Below are positions 8,732 through 17,899 of a DNA stretch of 42,623 nucleotides, one piece after another. Below the pieces are notes generated by a model. That model was not told the DNA's origin. It saw only the letters and a program-made list of their open reading frames with translations, and ran no database searches. A program made the position numbers and the translations under genes. The DNA lies in the IMG/VR virus record IMGVR_UViG_3300010430_000137, positions 1 to 42,623 of that record. One strand, given 5' to 3'. The DNA is from a virus. Each line of letters begins with the position of its first letter. The stretch's first letter is position 1.

Positions 8732-10222
8732 TCACAAATTCAACGGATGGAATGGATTGTTGGTTGCATCAGTAGGTTGTAAAGCCCCCCTGCACACATC
8801 AAAAGAAGGGAATGGCTCCCCGGTAATATCTACTGAAACGGGAGTATTAGTATTAACTCCGCTACTTACCAATGAATCAGCTGTTACGTCCCCATCAGAG
8901 TTAAGCTCAGGATCAACACCAAGTGCAAGTACATCAATCGCGCTACTGATCAACCCAGCGACGCTGTAGTTGGTGTCTCCAGTTATTGCAACAATATTGC
9001 CAAAGGTTGATTTGTAGTTATTGGCAGAGAGGACTTCTGTCCCTCCGGTAATTAATAATAGAGTGCCTGTAATCTGCCAGCCCCCATAATTTGTATCTTG
9101 CCCAGACTCTTGATAGAAAACGTTATTCTTGATCTCTAGATTATTCATGATGTCAATATGGAATCGACTGAAATAACGACCATATGCAAAGGTATTATTG
9201 TGTACCTTCCATTCATTGTCAACGCTATACATACCGTAAGTGCGAAGAACTCGATTACCAGCTACTATCCCGTCAACTACAGATCCGGCCGTTAGCGCCT
9301 CAATAAAGGATACTCCCCCCTCTATCGTATTGCCCAGTATTCTAATACGAGTACACGGAGTTGCACTGACGGTAACCTGCATAACCCGCGTAGTTGCTTT
9401 ACTGGTATTGATAGTGTTATTAACAACGTAAGTATCGTTACACCCTGCAAAGTTAATTCCAATGCCTGACTCAACTGCTCCCGGATCAACTCCAGTCAAC
9501 AGGTTGTCACCGATGATGTTGTCTCTAACGGTGCAAGAGCCGTGGTCTTCCAGTGCAAACCCGCCACCGTTATTGGAGATTACATTCTCATAAATCTCAA
9601 ACCCAGTTGCATTGAACTGGGTACTTGTAGCCGCATTATTTGAGTCTAATGAAATGCCCCACCTACCATTTCCAGTGATGGTATTGCGGCGGATAATGGT
9701 GTTAGTAATCTGACCAGTGGCGGAATAAGCGACAATGGCACGAACTAGATTGCCTGTCAGCGTGCAGTCCTCGATAACCGTGTCTGCACTGTCAACTACC
9801 TCGATAGCCTCAAAATAACAACCCGTCCCTGTAATGTTTTGAACCCTCACGCCAACTGACGTAGCAATGTCAATGCCAGACCCTGCTCCACCAGAACTGA
9901 TGTTCCTGACAGTGAGATTTTTAATATCTATATAGTCAGCGCCATTAGTCCACAATCCCTGAGTAATAGCCTCTCCTTCCCCATCAATAATCCCTGGATC
10001 TGCTGGATAATCGCCCCGAACCACTATCCTATTCGTTGCCGTACCATCATCGCCTATCTGCAACCGTTCAACATGAGTCCCGCAAATATACAGCGTGTCA
10101 CCAGCAACTACCCCACCGACGCCCCAAGTTATACCTGCGTTCCCATCCCAGGCATTGTCATAACTCGTGCCATCCTCAGTACCATACGAACCACCAGAAG
10201 GCCTTACATACCAAGTGCTCAT
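8732..10222 (-). CDS. Right-handed beta-helix tailspike, possible polysaccharide depolymerase
   Basis: 496 aa. The N-terminus MSTWYVRPSGGSYGTEDGTS and GDTLYICGTHVERLQI match secreted or virion beta-helix (pectate-lyase-like, DUF1565-type) proteins. Many coil repeats follow: IVVRGDYPADPGIIDG, IVDSADTVIEDCTLTGN, IIRRNTITGNGRWGISL, FEIYENVISNNGG, TVRDNIIGDNLLTG. The helix ends near 430 with a short C-terminal tail. Such proteins trim capsule or LPS during adsorption; no catalytic residues can be assigned by eye. The gene is clearly more GC-rich than the adaptor and fibre genes beside it, so it was probably swapped in. It overlaps the next upstream ORF by 1 bp. Confidence 0.75.
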   Translation of the reverse strand: MSTWYVRPSGGSYGTEDGTSYDNAWDGNAGITWGVGGVVAGDTLYICGTHVERLQIGDDGTATNRIVVRGDYPADPGIIDGEGEAITQGLWTNGADYIDIKNLTVRNISSGGAGSGIDIATSVGVRVQNITGTGCYFEAIEVVDSADTVIEDCTLTGNLVRAIVAYSATGQITNTIIRRNTITGNGRWGISLDSNNAATSTQFNATGFEIYENVISNNGGGFALEDHGSCTVRDNIIGDNLLTGVDPGAVESGIGINFAGCNDTYVVNNTINTSKATTRVMQVTVSATPCTRIRILGNTIEGGVSFIEALTAGSVVDGIVAGNRVLRTYGMYSVDNEWKVHNNTFAYGRYFSRFHIDIMNNLEIKNNVFYQESGQDTNYGGWQITGTLLLITGGTEVLSANNYKSTFGNIVAITGDTNYSVAGLISSAIDVLALGVDPELNSDGDVTADSLVSSGVNTNTPVSVDITGEPFPSFDVCRGALQPTDATNNPFHPLNL

Positions 10223-10770
10223 TAGACCCCCTGAGTGACCATGACAATCTGATCGGTGCTTGCTGTTCCATTCCCAAGCGCGGCATATCCGCCATTTTGA
10301 GCGTTTAGAGGAATACCTATTAGAAGGTCTGGAGCTACACCACCTGCCGTGGAATCGCCAGACTTTACGATAGCACCAGTTGTAGATGCGTTCGTAACAA
10401 TATTGAGATTGTCAATTGCATTTACACTGGATGTCCCAAAAGCAAGGACAGCGAATTCCGCAAGCCCCGTAGTTTCCAGACTCTGAAGGAGTAACCGCGT
10501 GGCCCCAGATGCAATTGCGAATGACACCCCAGCATTAACTGAGGTTATTTTCCCCGTGTATGAACTGGGTTTAAACCCATCAGCAACATGCGCCGTCCCG
10601 TTAGTACTAGTCTGTATCCACGATGTTCCATCCCATACATATTTATTACCAGAACTATCATATGATATTTCACCAGGATTACCGCCATCTACAAAAGATC
10701 CACTTGCAATTCCTGAATTAACAACGGTAGGAGTACTGCTTCCTTGCCCTTGTGCTATTGCTTGTCGCAT
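10222..10770 (-). CDS. Virion appendage protein, Ala/Ser/Thr-rich beta protein
   Basis: 182 aa. It begins MRQAIAQGQGSSTPTV and contains GEISYDSSGNKYVWDGTSWIQ, a collar-type motif common in phage fibre proteins. A beta-rich, low-complexity C-terminal half follows (GVSFAIASGATRLLLQSL, IPLNAQNGGYAALGNG). No Cys and no membrane segment. It directly precedes the beta-helix tailspike with a 1-bp overlap, so it may be the adapter that carries the spike or a small tip protein. Function is inferred from neighbours. Confidence 0.6.
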   Translation of the reverse strand: MRQAIAQGQGSSTPTVVNSGIASGSFVDGGNPGEISYDSSGNKYVWDGTSWIQTSTNGTAHVADGFKPSSYTGKITSVNAGVSFAIASGATRLLLQSLETTGLAEFAVLAFGTSSVNAIDNLNIVTNASTTGAIVKSGDSTAGGVAPDLLIGIPLNAQNGGYAALGNGTASTDQIVMVTQGV

Positions 10771-10771
10771 A

Positions 10772-11119
10772 TCAATACCTCTCTTGAACCAGATATTTCT
10801 TATTATCTGGATCTTTTAAAATTTTAGCCCAGGCAGCAGTTTTAACTTTGCCATCTTTAGAATCTAGATCAGGATACTTTTTCTTAAGCATCTGATAATG
10901 AAGCACTGGAATACACGCAACATGCCTCCCAAAAGAAAGGTCCCTTAATGGCTTTTCAATTCTTTTTCGCTCATTACGATTAAGAATAATATCTTCAGTT
11001 GGTTGTGTCTGCTTCGTATATACCTTACCAGGCTCATGTGCATGAGTGATAAACTCAGTACGTATCCCTGAATCATCATCGGCAACTCGGTGAGAACTGC
11101 CCCATTTAAGATCCTTCAT
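10772..11119 (-). CDS. Conserved small phage protein near capsid genes
   Basis: 115 aa. A basic, mostly helical protein with the pattern ILNRNERKRIEKPLRDLSFGRHVACIPVLHYQMLKKKYPDL, then DGKVKTAAWAKILKDP. I recognise this layout from phage structural operons, where it is listed as hypothetical. The ATG overlaps the upstream stop by 4 bp. It may be a minor head or head-tail protein. No enzymatic motif. Confidence 0.6.
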   Translation of the reverse strand: MKDLKWGSSHRVADDDSGIRTEFITHAHEPGKVYTKQTQPTEDIILNRNERKRIEKPLRDLSFGRHVACIPVLHYQMLKKKYPDLDSKDGKVKTAAWAKILKDPDNKKYLVQERY

Positions 11120-11343
11120 GTTGCTGCGGCTCCTGTGGGATTAGCGATACACGCATCAATTCCACTCGCCGCTGCTACATCAGTCACACCTTGCGCCCAT
11201 GCGATATATTCTGGTTCAGTTGTTACTGCAAATGGATTAGTAGGATTAGTAGCATTTTGGCGGGCTTCACAACCTTCTGCGTATGCCCGGATCGCTTTTT
11301 GATCCCATTGATTTACAGTGCCGTCAGTCATTTTGCCCGCCAT
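11116..11343 (-). CDS. Small RMF/CrpP-like-patterned protein
   Basis: 75 aa. The spacing of conserved positions, AIRAYAEGCEARQ, NPTNPF, then EYIAWAQGVTDVAA, follows the helix-G-x-A / NP / W-x-x-G layout of ribosome modulation factor and related CrpP-like mini-proteins seen in phages. The match is a pattern only; basic residues typical of RMF are mostly absent. It sits between the jelly-roll protein and the preceding small protein in the structural operon. A ribosome- or virion-linked role is speculative. Confidence 0.5.
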   Translation of the reverse strand: MAGKMTDGTVNQWDQKAIRAYAEGCEARQNATNPTNPFAVTTEPEYIAWAQGVTDVAAASGIDACIANPTGAAAT

Positions 11344-11355
11344 AATACTATCCTC

Positions 11356-12102
11356 TTACCGTTCCATCGCAAAACGAATATAATCAACAAGCCCGATATC
11401 AGTAGCATCTGCACCATTACTCCAACCGATAAATGGCACCATATTTACATCATCAGGAATTGTCGCAGTAACTACATCAGTATGTGACAATACTCCATCA
11501 ACATAGAAACTAACTGAATTAGCCCCATCACCCAGAATACCAAGTGTATGCCAAGTAGCATCCTCAAGATCAATAGTACCAGTCACTGCAGTTGTGCCGC
11601 CATTGTTTTTATCAATCAATGACTTAACAGTAGCATCACCATCAATAACACCAAAAGCAACAAGATCGGTAGAAGCAGTAGTCCAAAGATCTTCAGGATT
11701 GGTAGTTGCATTTGCAATACTAAGTCCAATCTGAAAGTCGCAATCATCGGCATCTTCAGCCTGGATACGTGCTTCCATAAACCACTTCTTAGTTCCAATC
11801 TGCATACACTTAGGAAGGTAAATAGATGCGCCCTCAGTTGTGCCATCAGAAAGAAACTTCAGAACACCGCCAGGAAACAAATCAGTAGCATACGCAGTTA
11901 CAGTAGCTCCGGTATCGATAACAGCCGTCCAACCTTCTGGAGCATTAGATGCTGGATCACCAATAAAGTCTTCAAAGTGCGAAAACCACGCATAACCAGG
12001 AAGTGCTGCCATGCGCCCTAAATAAGCAGATCCTGCGTTATCAGCCTTGCTTGCTGCGTAATCGTCCTCATCATGGAGAATTGGCTCACGAATAAATGTC
12101 AT
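11356..12102 (-). CDS. LamG/ConA-like jelly-roll protein, probable capsid decoration
   Basis: 248 aa. After an N-terminal arm (MTFIREPILHDEDDYAASK) the chain is a beta-sandwich with LamG-like strands: WFMEARIQAEDADDCDFQIGL, ATWHTLGILGDGANSVSFYVDG, HTDVV and a closing VDYIRFAMER. This is a typical carbohydrate-binding jelly-roll. It is the first gene after the capsid gene and is separated from it by a terminator-like hairpin. The arrangement fits a decoration protein displayed on the head at lower copy than the capsid protein. Binding target unknown. Confidence 0.65.
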   Translation of the reverse strand: MTFIREPILHDEDDYAASKADNAGSAYLGRMAALPGYAWFSHFEDFIGDPASNAPEGWTAVIDTGATVTAYATDLFPGGVLKFLSDGTTEGASIYLPKCMQIGTKKWFMEARIQAEDADDCDFQIGLSIANATTNPEDLWTTASTDLVAFGVIDGDATVKSLIDKNNGGTTAVTGTIDLEDATWHTLGILGDGANSVSFYVDGVLSHTDVVTATIPDDVNMVPFIGWSNGADATDIGLVDYIRFAMER

Positions 12103-12125
12103 TTCTAATTCCTCAATCTAGCCTT

Positions 12126-12149
12126 AAAAAACCTGCCCCGAAGGGCAGG
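12126..12149 (-). terminator. Rho-independent terminator downstream of the capsid gene
   Basis: On the minus strand a perfect 7-bp stem CCTGCCC / GGGCAGG with a TTCG loop is followed by six T. It lies just after the capsid stop and before the jelly-roll gene. It probably lets part of transcription stop so that capsid mRNA is more abundant than downstream tail mRNA. Confidence 0.85.
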
Positions 12150-12159
12150 AATGGAGAAG

Positions 12160-13245
12160 TTACGCAGTAGCCTGTGTGACAGCTGCCTCGTCATTGATAT
12201 CACAAATCGTAGCGTGAGCATCCAAAGAACTTACACGAAGTGTAAAGTCAACACACATCTGACGATTGTCAGCAGTACCAGTCTTAGCCAAAGGCTCTAC
12301 GCGATATCCAGCAAGATAATCAATTGCCATATAAGCAGGATCGATTACACCAACATTTACACGACGAGAACCAGTAGTTGCTACTTCAGGTTGCATGATA
12401 CGATTTGGAACAAAGTCCAAAGTGATACCAAAGTCAGTCACAAATACATTAACTGAACCTTTAGCAACAACCGCATCTTGAGCAGTACCTGTATCAGAAT
12501 ACAAAGATGCAATCCTCGCGGATGAAGTAAACAGATAATTAGAGAATGCACCAATCATCTGAGGTACAGACATCAAGTACCCCGGGTTACCCCCGTCCAG
12601 ATAAGCAAGCTCAGCAGCATCACGAACCAACTCTTCGGAAAGAGCACGAGTAGTACCTTCCGTAAAATCAGTAGTACTATAAGTACCGCCGTCAACTACA
12701 CCACTTACAAAACCAGGACGTACACCATCAGAAGCAACAAGAGCATTACCGCCTTTAGTGAGACTATCACGAATCATGGCAAAGAAACCAGCCGAACGTC
12801 CAGGAACTGCATCACCATTATCGGCGATAGAGCCCTGTTCAGAACATATGATAGCTTCAACATCCCGCTTTAGCTCGCGCTGCCGCATCATAACCTGATA
12901 GGCAAGTTCATCGGCTCGACCAATTGTATCAGAATCCTGTGCACGAGTCGAAACACGAACAACCTTATCAGGAATCTGACAATGGTTACCGATACGTTCG
13001 CCAGTTGCGGAATCATTACCAGAAGCATCCGCGCCGTCAACAGTACCGTTAGTCTTGTCAGGAGCAGCTAGCTCATCAGTTGTCCATTCTTTATAAGCAT
13101 TTTTACAGCTACCAGAACCAATCATATTAGTCAAAGGAAGTGGAATTTCAGAAATATCCCAAATCTGTTGCATGACATCTTCATTAATAAGACCGTTATA
13201 TGCGACAGCTTTCAGGTCTGCGCTGTCTAAGTTTGCAGTTGACAT
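12160..13245 (-). CDS. Major capsid protein, SU10/DUF5309-type HK97 fold
   Basis: 361 aa. Motifs of the SU10 major head protein family are visible: DISEIPLPLTNMIGSGSC, STRAQDSDTIGRADELAYQV, then MMRQRELKRDVEAII, which marks the long spine helix, and the later beta-rich domain YLMSVPQMIGAFSNYLF / SVNVFVTDFGITLDFVPNR. Length is usual for the family. It follows the scaffold gene by 2 bp and precedes a terminator. It forms the icosahedral shell. Confidence 0.9.
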   Translation of the reverse strand: MSTANLDSADLKAVAYNGLINEDVMQQIWDISEIPLPLTNMIGSGSCKNAYKEWTTDELAAPDKTNGTVDGADASGNDSATGERIGNHCQIPDKVVRVSTRAQDSDTIGRADELAYQVMMRQRELKRDVEAIICSEQGSIADNGDAVPGRSAGFFAMIRDSLTKGGNALVASDGVRPGFVSGVVDGGTYSTTDFTEGTTRALSEELVRDAAELAYLDGGNPGYLMSVPQMIGAFSNYLFTSSARIASLYSDTGTAQDAVVAKGSVNVFVTDFGITLDFVPNRIMQPEVATTGSRRVNVGVIDPAYMAIDYLAGYRVEPLAKTGTADNRQMCVDFTLRVSSLDAHATICDINDEAAVTQATA

Positions 13246-13247
13246 AA

Positions 13248-14276
13248 TTAACCTCTATTTTGCAAGAGTGCCCCAATAGCCTGTACTTTCACATCTGTGT
13301 TTTTAGACTTTGCGGCAGCATCGATTGTTTTCTGCAATTTTTGAGACTTTTGAACAGCAGCAGGAATAGTCCCTGCTTTTACAGTTTTAGGAACCTTAGC
13401 AACTTTCTTTAAGGTTTTCAAAGCTTTCACATTCTTCTGCTTAAACTGCCAAAGATCGCGAGCAAGACGCATAGCTCTATGGTCTGCTAATGCACTTATA
13501 TCATTATCTGAATAACCATATTCTTTCAGCATGATACGCATTTCATCCTGTTCTTTGACTCGGAGATTATTATCATTCCATTCTGGAATGGTTTTCAACA
13601 TTGCAGTACGTTGCTCTTGGTTCGATTTCTCAATCTCTGCCATTTGCTCCTGTTGATACTTCGCCACAAGACCCTGTTGCTCGTTCTGAGCCTCTTGGTA
13701 CGCAGTAGATAACTTTTGCTTCTGCAGTGCTGCTTCTCCAGGATTATCTTTTTCAAGACTCTCCCAATCATAAGCATTAAATTGACTAGCTATTGCAAAC
13801 GCTTTTGCTTGTGCTGCCACAATCTCTTGCGGTAGTTGTGCTTGCGTCTGAAGTTGCTGTGTTTGCTGCTGTTTATATTCCTCAAATTTTGCACGCTCGT
13901 TTTCCAGAACTTCAAGGTCTGCTGTAGTCCCGCGTTTAAACTGTGTGTAACCATCCTTAAGTTCCGATAAGGAAATAGGATCCATTTCGCCTGGCATCGG
14001 AATTTTAATACCATACAAAAATTCTGGTTCAACTTCAATCGCGGTGGCAAGGTCATTCAAGTTCTCGATATTGGTTTCTTGAACTTCCTCAACAACTTCC
14101 TCTTGTTCCTCAGTTTCTTCTGTAGTTTCAGGTGCAACAGACTCCTCAGTCTCTACAACTTCTTCTTCAGTTTCTACTGGCACTAGATCAGCGTCTACAA
14201 TCTCTGTCTCTGCTGTTTCTTGCTCGGCAACACTCTTTCTCAGAATGTCTCCTAGTTCTGCTTGGTTAATTGCCAT
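13248..14276 (-). CDS. Capsid scaffolding protein
   Basis: 342 aa from the ATG at 14276, chosen because GGAG lies 7 bp upstream; the longer reading frame uses TTG and has no SD. The N-terminal third is highly acidic and low complexity (EEEVVETEESVAPE). A helical, Gln-rich coiled-coil region (EQQGLVAKYQQEQMAEI) follows, then a basic C-terminus (KTLKKVAKVPKTVKAG) suited to contact the capsid protein. Location between portal and capsid fits. It acts inside the procapsid and is absent from the mature virion. Confidence 0.82.
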   Translation of the reverse strand: MAINQAELGDILRKSVAEQETAETEIVDADLVPVETEEEVVETEESVAPETTEETEEQEEVVEEVQETNIENLNDLATAIEVEPEFLYGIKIPMPGEMDPISLSELKDGYTQFKRGTTADLEVLENERAKFEEYKQQQTQQLQTQAQLPQEIVAAQAKAFAIASQFNAYDWESLEKDNPGEAALQKQKLSTAYQEAQNEQQGLVAKYQQEQMAEIEKSNQEQRTAMLKTIPEWNDNNLRVKEQDEMRIMLKEYGYSDNDISALADHRAMRLARDLWQFKQKNVKALKTLKKVAKVPKTVKAGTIPAAVQKSQKLQKTIDAAAKSKNTDVKVQAIGALLQNRG

Positions 14277-14505
14277 TGTTGTCTCCAACTATCTTTAGCG
14301 GGGTTCCATCAACAATCAAGGATCTCACTTGATTGTCAAACTCAGTTATTAAATCCATTGCAAATGAAATCCGTTGACGTGTCTCCAAGTCTACATTTGC
14401 GCAGAATTGTTCAAATAAATCTTTCTGTACATTTTCCCAGCATTCAGTCCATATTGGACTTTCTACCATTCGTTTAGCTTGCTCTGCTTTCTGTTCGGGA
14501 GTCAC
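14266..14505 (-). CDS. Small conserved protein between portal and scaffold
   Basis: 79 aa, helical and acidic. It begins MTPEQKAEQAKRMVESPIW and has a second helix DLETRQRISFAMDLITEFD. Proteins of this size and pattern are common between portal and scaffold genes in podoviruses and siphoviruses and are unassigned. It overlaps the portal stop by 1 bp and the scaffold start by about 11 bp, so translation is coupled. Confidence 0.65.
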   Translation of the reverse strand: MTPEQKAEQAKRMVESPIWTECWENVQKDLFEQFCANVDLETRQRISFAMDLITEFDNQVRSLIVDGTPLKIVGDNNGN

Positions 14506-16514
14506 TATCTCGGTGCTCCTTCATTTGGGATATCAGTACTATACTCTAGTTCCATATCCGTCCATTTACGCAGTTGCTCGTTCACTTTAATCGCGTAATC
14601 TAACTGCGCTTTCATCTTATCACTCTGCTCTTGCAGTTGTGATATTTGAAGTTGTGTTTGCAACAATTTATCATTTTGCGCGTCATCATGTTGTTGCTGC
14701 GCCATTGCACCTTGTTGATTCTGCTGTGCGGCTTGTTGCGACTCTTGACTTGCAGGGTTAATCCAGTATCTTTCTGGGTTCTCAATACCAGCGATTTTCG
14801 CACGATCTAACCTCGCAGAGTATAATGTCTGTAGCGACGCAGTTACACCACTTTTGCCTGATGCCATATCTTCTTTTTGTTGCGCTATCTCGTCAGTCAA
14901 GATCATATACTTTCTTTGACGCTCGGCCATTGAAAGCTGTATATTAATCTTTACTTTAGGCCGAGGTGGCCACATCATTGGGTTAGTTGAAACCATCTGT
15001 CCATCATTTTCATACGTCAATTCTTCAGGCATGAATGTACGCAATATTATATGACTTATACGGTATGTTTCTTTAATAAGTGTATTGGCACACATATTTG
15101 TCATCAAGTAGCCAAGTTGCTCTTGAGATGACATCCAACGTTCCATACCATGCGCAGTCTGACCCTGTACTGGCATATTTTCTGATGTTCCGAGATCAAG
15201 TTGTGCACCACCGGCTTCTTTACGTGTTTTGTCCATATAGCCGAGCATTTTGAAACCAGTGTCACCTAAACTTTGTACCGGCCACGGTGATACAGCATCT
15301 GTACGTTTTGCTCTTACAACACCATTTGGACGTGAAGAGAGTACATCATCCATATTAACTTGGTTTGAAACAACTGTAACTCGCTGATTAATAATACTTT
15401 CAGCATTGTCAAGTGTTTTACGTAGAAATGCTGTCTTTACATCCTGTGTTTGCTTAATCTTATCAAACATAGATAAACCATAAAATCTATGTGGCAGTAA
15501 GAAGGGAGTCCAAGCAGCAAATGGAACTACTGGAAATATTTCATTCTCAAGAATCTTTGAACCAGCTTTTATAATCCTACGACGTTCAGCAATCCCGTCT
15601 CCATCCATATCTACAAGATAAATACACTTCTCAATCTGAATACGTTCTCCAGCTTTTTGAGCTGCGTCTAGTTCATTTTCTTGTTCATCTCTAGACCTGG
15701 CTCTCGCGTCAATATCTGTTCTTGTTGTAGTTGCCGGCAAGTCATCTATAATCGCTGGGTCATATCCTTGTTGAATCAGCTCAGAACGAGTAGGAAACTT
15801 TGTGCGACATACAAATCGAGCATTATGTAAGAAGATAGAATTATGATCACCATTTACTCTAAATTCATCTGGTGCAACTGCCTCTACTGTCAATTGTTTG
15901 ACTTTATTCTGTTTCTTTAACTCTATATTGTAAGTAGGTTCTACGAGTATCTGACCTTCTTCAGTAAACATTCCTTCTTCGACAATATCGGCACCAGTTA
16001 GTTCTACATTTGGCATTTCTTCTAATTGTGATAAAGCAGATAGCGGAACGTTCTCAAAACTTTCTTCAGATATCTCTATATGCTCATCTATGTCTATTTC
16101 AATGATACCATTACGCTGCAATAGTCCATCTTTAACTGCTGCAATGAATTCTACTAATCCATTATTCTGAGTTAAGATAGCCCAGTTTACTGCTGCTGAT
16201 TCTGACTTTGCCTGAGTCGCTTCTGCTGCATTATATGCACTAAACTCTCCAAGATTATCAGTAGTAAGCGCTGGAACTATTTGCGCGACAGTCTGTTCGA
16301 CCATATCTGCCACATCCATAGATATGACTTTAGAACGACCATCTATTTCGTCACCGCGGGGTTTACCGAAATAATAATCTAATGCATCTTCCCATGCCTG
16401 AGTAAGCTCAGAATCTGAACCAGTAGTTTCACTACCACCTCCAAGAGTGTTCTGTAACTCGTTGTTAAGCAGCCCAACAAGTTCTTCTTCAGTTGTAGGG
16501 ATTATATCACTCAT
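14505..16514 (-). CDS. Portal protein
   Basis: 669 aa, a usual length for P22/SU10-like portals. Recognisable features are the N-terminal helical region WEDALDYYFGKPRGDEIDG, then RSKVISMDVADMVEQTVAQIVPAL, the wing domain YLVDMDGDGIAERRRIIKAG, the stem/clip segment PFAAWTPFLLPHRFYGLSM followed by DKIKQTQDVKTAFLRKTLDN, and a Gln-rich C-terminal barrel helix (QAAQQNQQGAMAQQQHDDA). It forms the dodecameric DNA channel at one vertex and docks the terminase. It overlaps TerL by 4 bp. Confidence 0.9.
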   Translation of the reverse strand: MSDIIPTTEEELVGLLNNELQNTLGGGSETTGSDSELTQAWEDALDYYFGKPRGDEIDGRSKVISMDVADMVEQTVAQIVPALTTDNLGEFSAYNAAEATQAKSESAAVNWAILTQNNGLVEFIAAVKDGLLQRNGIIEIDIDEHIEISEESFENVPLSALSQLEEMPNVELTGADIVEEGMFTEEGQILVEPTYNIELKKQNKVKQLTVEAVAPDEFRVNGDHNSIFLHNARFVCRTKFPTRSELIQQGYDPAIIDDLPATTTRTDIDARARSRDEQENELDAAQKAGERIQIEKCIYLVDMDGDGIAERRRIIKAGSKILENEIFPVVPFAAWTPFLLPHRFYGLSMFDKIKQTQDVKTAFLRKTLDNAESIINQRVTVVSNQVNMDDVLSSRPNGVVRAKRTDAVSPWPVQSLGDTGFKMLGYMDKTRKEAGGAQLDLGTSENMPVQGQTAHGMERWMSSQEQLGYLMTNMCANTLIKETYRISHIILRTFMPEELTYENDGQMVSTNPMMWPPRPKVKINIQLSMAERQRKYMILTDEIAQQKEDMASGKSGVTASLQTLYSARLDRAKIAGIENPERYWINPASQESQQAAQQNQQGAMAQQQHDDAQNDKLLQTQLQISQLQEQSDKMKAQLDYAIKVNEQLRKWTDMELEYSTDIPNEGAPR

Positions 16515-17899
16515 ATGACAGCTCGGTCATCATATTTCAATTGCTCACTATTCTCAAGATTACCAAGTACTTGACTATCTTCTCCAGCACCAAGTAATAA
16601 ATACTCAGCTGCTTCACAGACATGCGAGTAAATATTCTTATCAGGCTTATCGACGTAACGATCTGTACCTGATACATTTAACCGACGATATTTAAAGCCA
16701 CCTGCCAACCCGCGGCGTAGATACTTACAATTAGGTCCTACAACCAGGCCAGGTTCACCAGTAAATGTCATACGGCGTAACTGAACTGAAAGTGTCTCAC
16801 GACGAATAAGTACATCATTTGTATGTGCTGGAACAGCATCTATATCTAACGCGTTAAGTATCTCAAATGGCGTTCTTTCGTCAGTTTGTACACGCTGCTC
16901 ACCAGCAGGATCACCGGTGATAATGAGAGGATGCCCACGATAATGCCGACGTATGTGTTTACCCAGTAGAGTTCCAAACTTCACTGCTCCCATATCGCGT
17001 GTAACAACTTCGTCAAAGAATACCCACTGCCCATTATGCTCGAATGCAAATGCAGCCGCAGGAGTTAATCCAAAGTCGATACCAATAAAGATCTCACAGT
17101 CTTTTGGCAATTCTGTAATGTGGTGTGTAAAGTGTACATCATCATTATAATCAGAATGTACAGGATTACCTTCTTGCACAAAACCATATTTACCATGGAC
17201 GTATACATTAATCCACTCTTGATCTTTGCCAGGTGTCATATTCTTATAGTAATTCGGCGGCAAATTATCTACATTTTCACCATCTGGACCTACTCCAGAC
17301 GGTTGTGCAAATATCTTCCAGTTTTCGGGGCATACTTCTTCAAATACGCGATACCACCAACTATCAGTATCAGGTGGGTTAGTATCCATTATAACACCCC
17401 ACCAAGACGGTCCACCTTGTCTTTTAGAGGGATATCGTCCAACCCTGCCTTGTAACATCTCTATGATACGCAGTGGAATCTCTTTGGCTTCATTAACCCA
17501 TCCGCCCGTGAGTTCTAATGAGAGCAACTTCTTAACATCGTCTGGTTTGTCTAATGCACGGAACATAACTTCTAAATGGAGTGCTGTCCCATCTGGTAAT
17601 GATTTAACAATTGTATGAGATAGGTTCTGTGCACTCCATAACCCCATACTTTTAGGAAACCAGTCATTCCAAGTCTTGATAGTCGTATCAACTAGCTCGC
17701 GGTAGGTATTACGTATAATAACCCAGCGGCTCCTACGTACTCCTTCAAATGGCTCTTGCTTCATTGCTTTCATAAAGATTTCAAAGCACATACCTACGCT
17801 TTTACCCGAACCAATCGGCCCGCGTATGCCTCTAACAAAATGATCGTCTTTATGGAAGTCATTCAGTGTAGGAGAAGCTTTGTAGACTATTTCACTCAT
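16511..17899 (-). CDS. terL: Terminase large subunit
   Basis: 462 aa from the ATG at 17899; the longer frame uses TTG. Walker A is GPIGSGKS at about residues 27-34. An adenine-binding region precedes it, and LLSLELTGGWVNEAKEIP holds the Walker B-like acidic pair. The C-terminal RNase H-like nuclease begins EIFIGIDFGLTPAAAFAF with the first Asp. A second acidic site occurs at IITGDPAGEQRVQTDE, and the late HVCEAAEYLLLG supplies the last one. It cuts and pumps genome DNA into the procapsid. It overlaps the HExxH protein gene upstream by 8 bp, an unusual neighbour in a packaging module. Confidence 0.9.
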   Translation of the reverse strand: MSEIVYKASPTLNDFHKDDHFVRGIRGPIGSGKSVGMCFEIFMKAMKQEPFEGVRRSRWVIIRNTYRELVDTTIKTWNDWFPKSMGLWSAQNLSHTIVKSLPDGTALHLEVMFRALDKPDDVKKLLSLELTGGWVNEAKEIPLRIIEMLQGRVGRYPSKRQGGPSWWGVIMDTNPPDTDSWWYRVFEEVCPENWKIFAQPSGVGPDGENVDNLPPNYYKNMTPGKDQEWINVYVHGKYGFVQEGNPVHSDYNDDVHFTHHITELPKDCEIFIGIDFGLTPAAAFAFEHNGQWVFFDEVVTRDMGAVKFGTLLGKHIRRHYRGHPLIITGDPAGEQRVQTDERTPFEILNALDIDAVPAHTNDVLIRRETLSVQLRRMTFTGEPGLVVGPNCKYLRRGLAGGFKYRRLNVSGTDRYVDKPDKNIYSHVCEAAEYLLLGAGEDSQVLGNLENSEQLKYDDRAVI

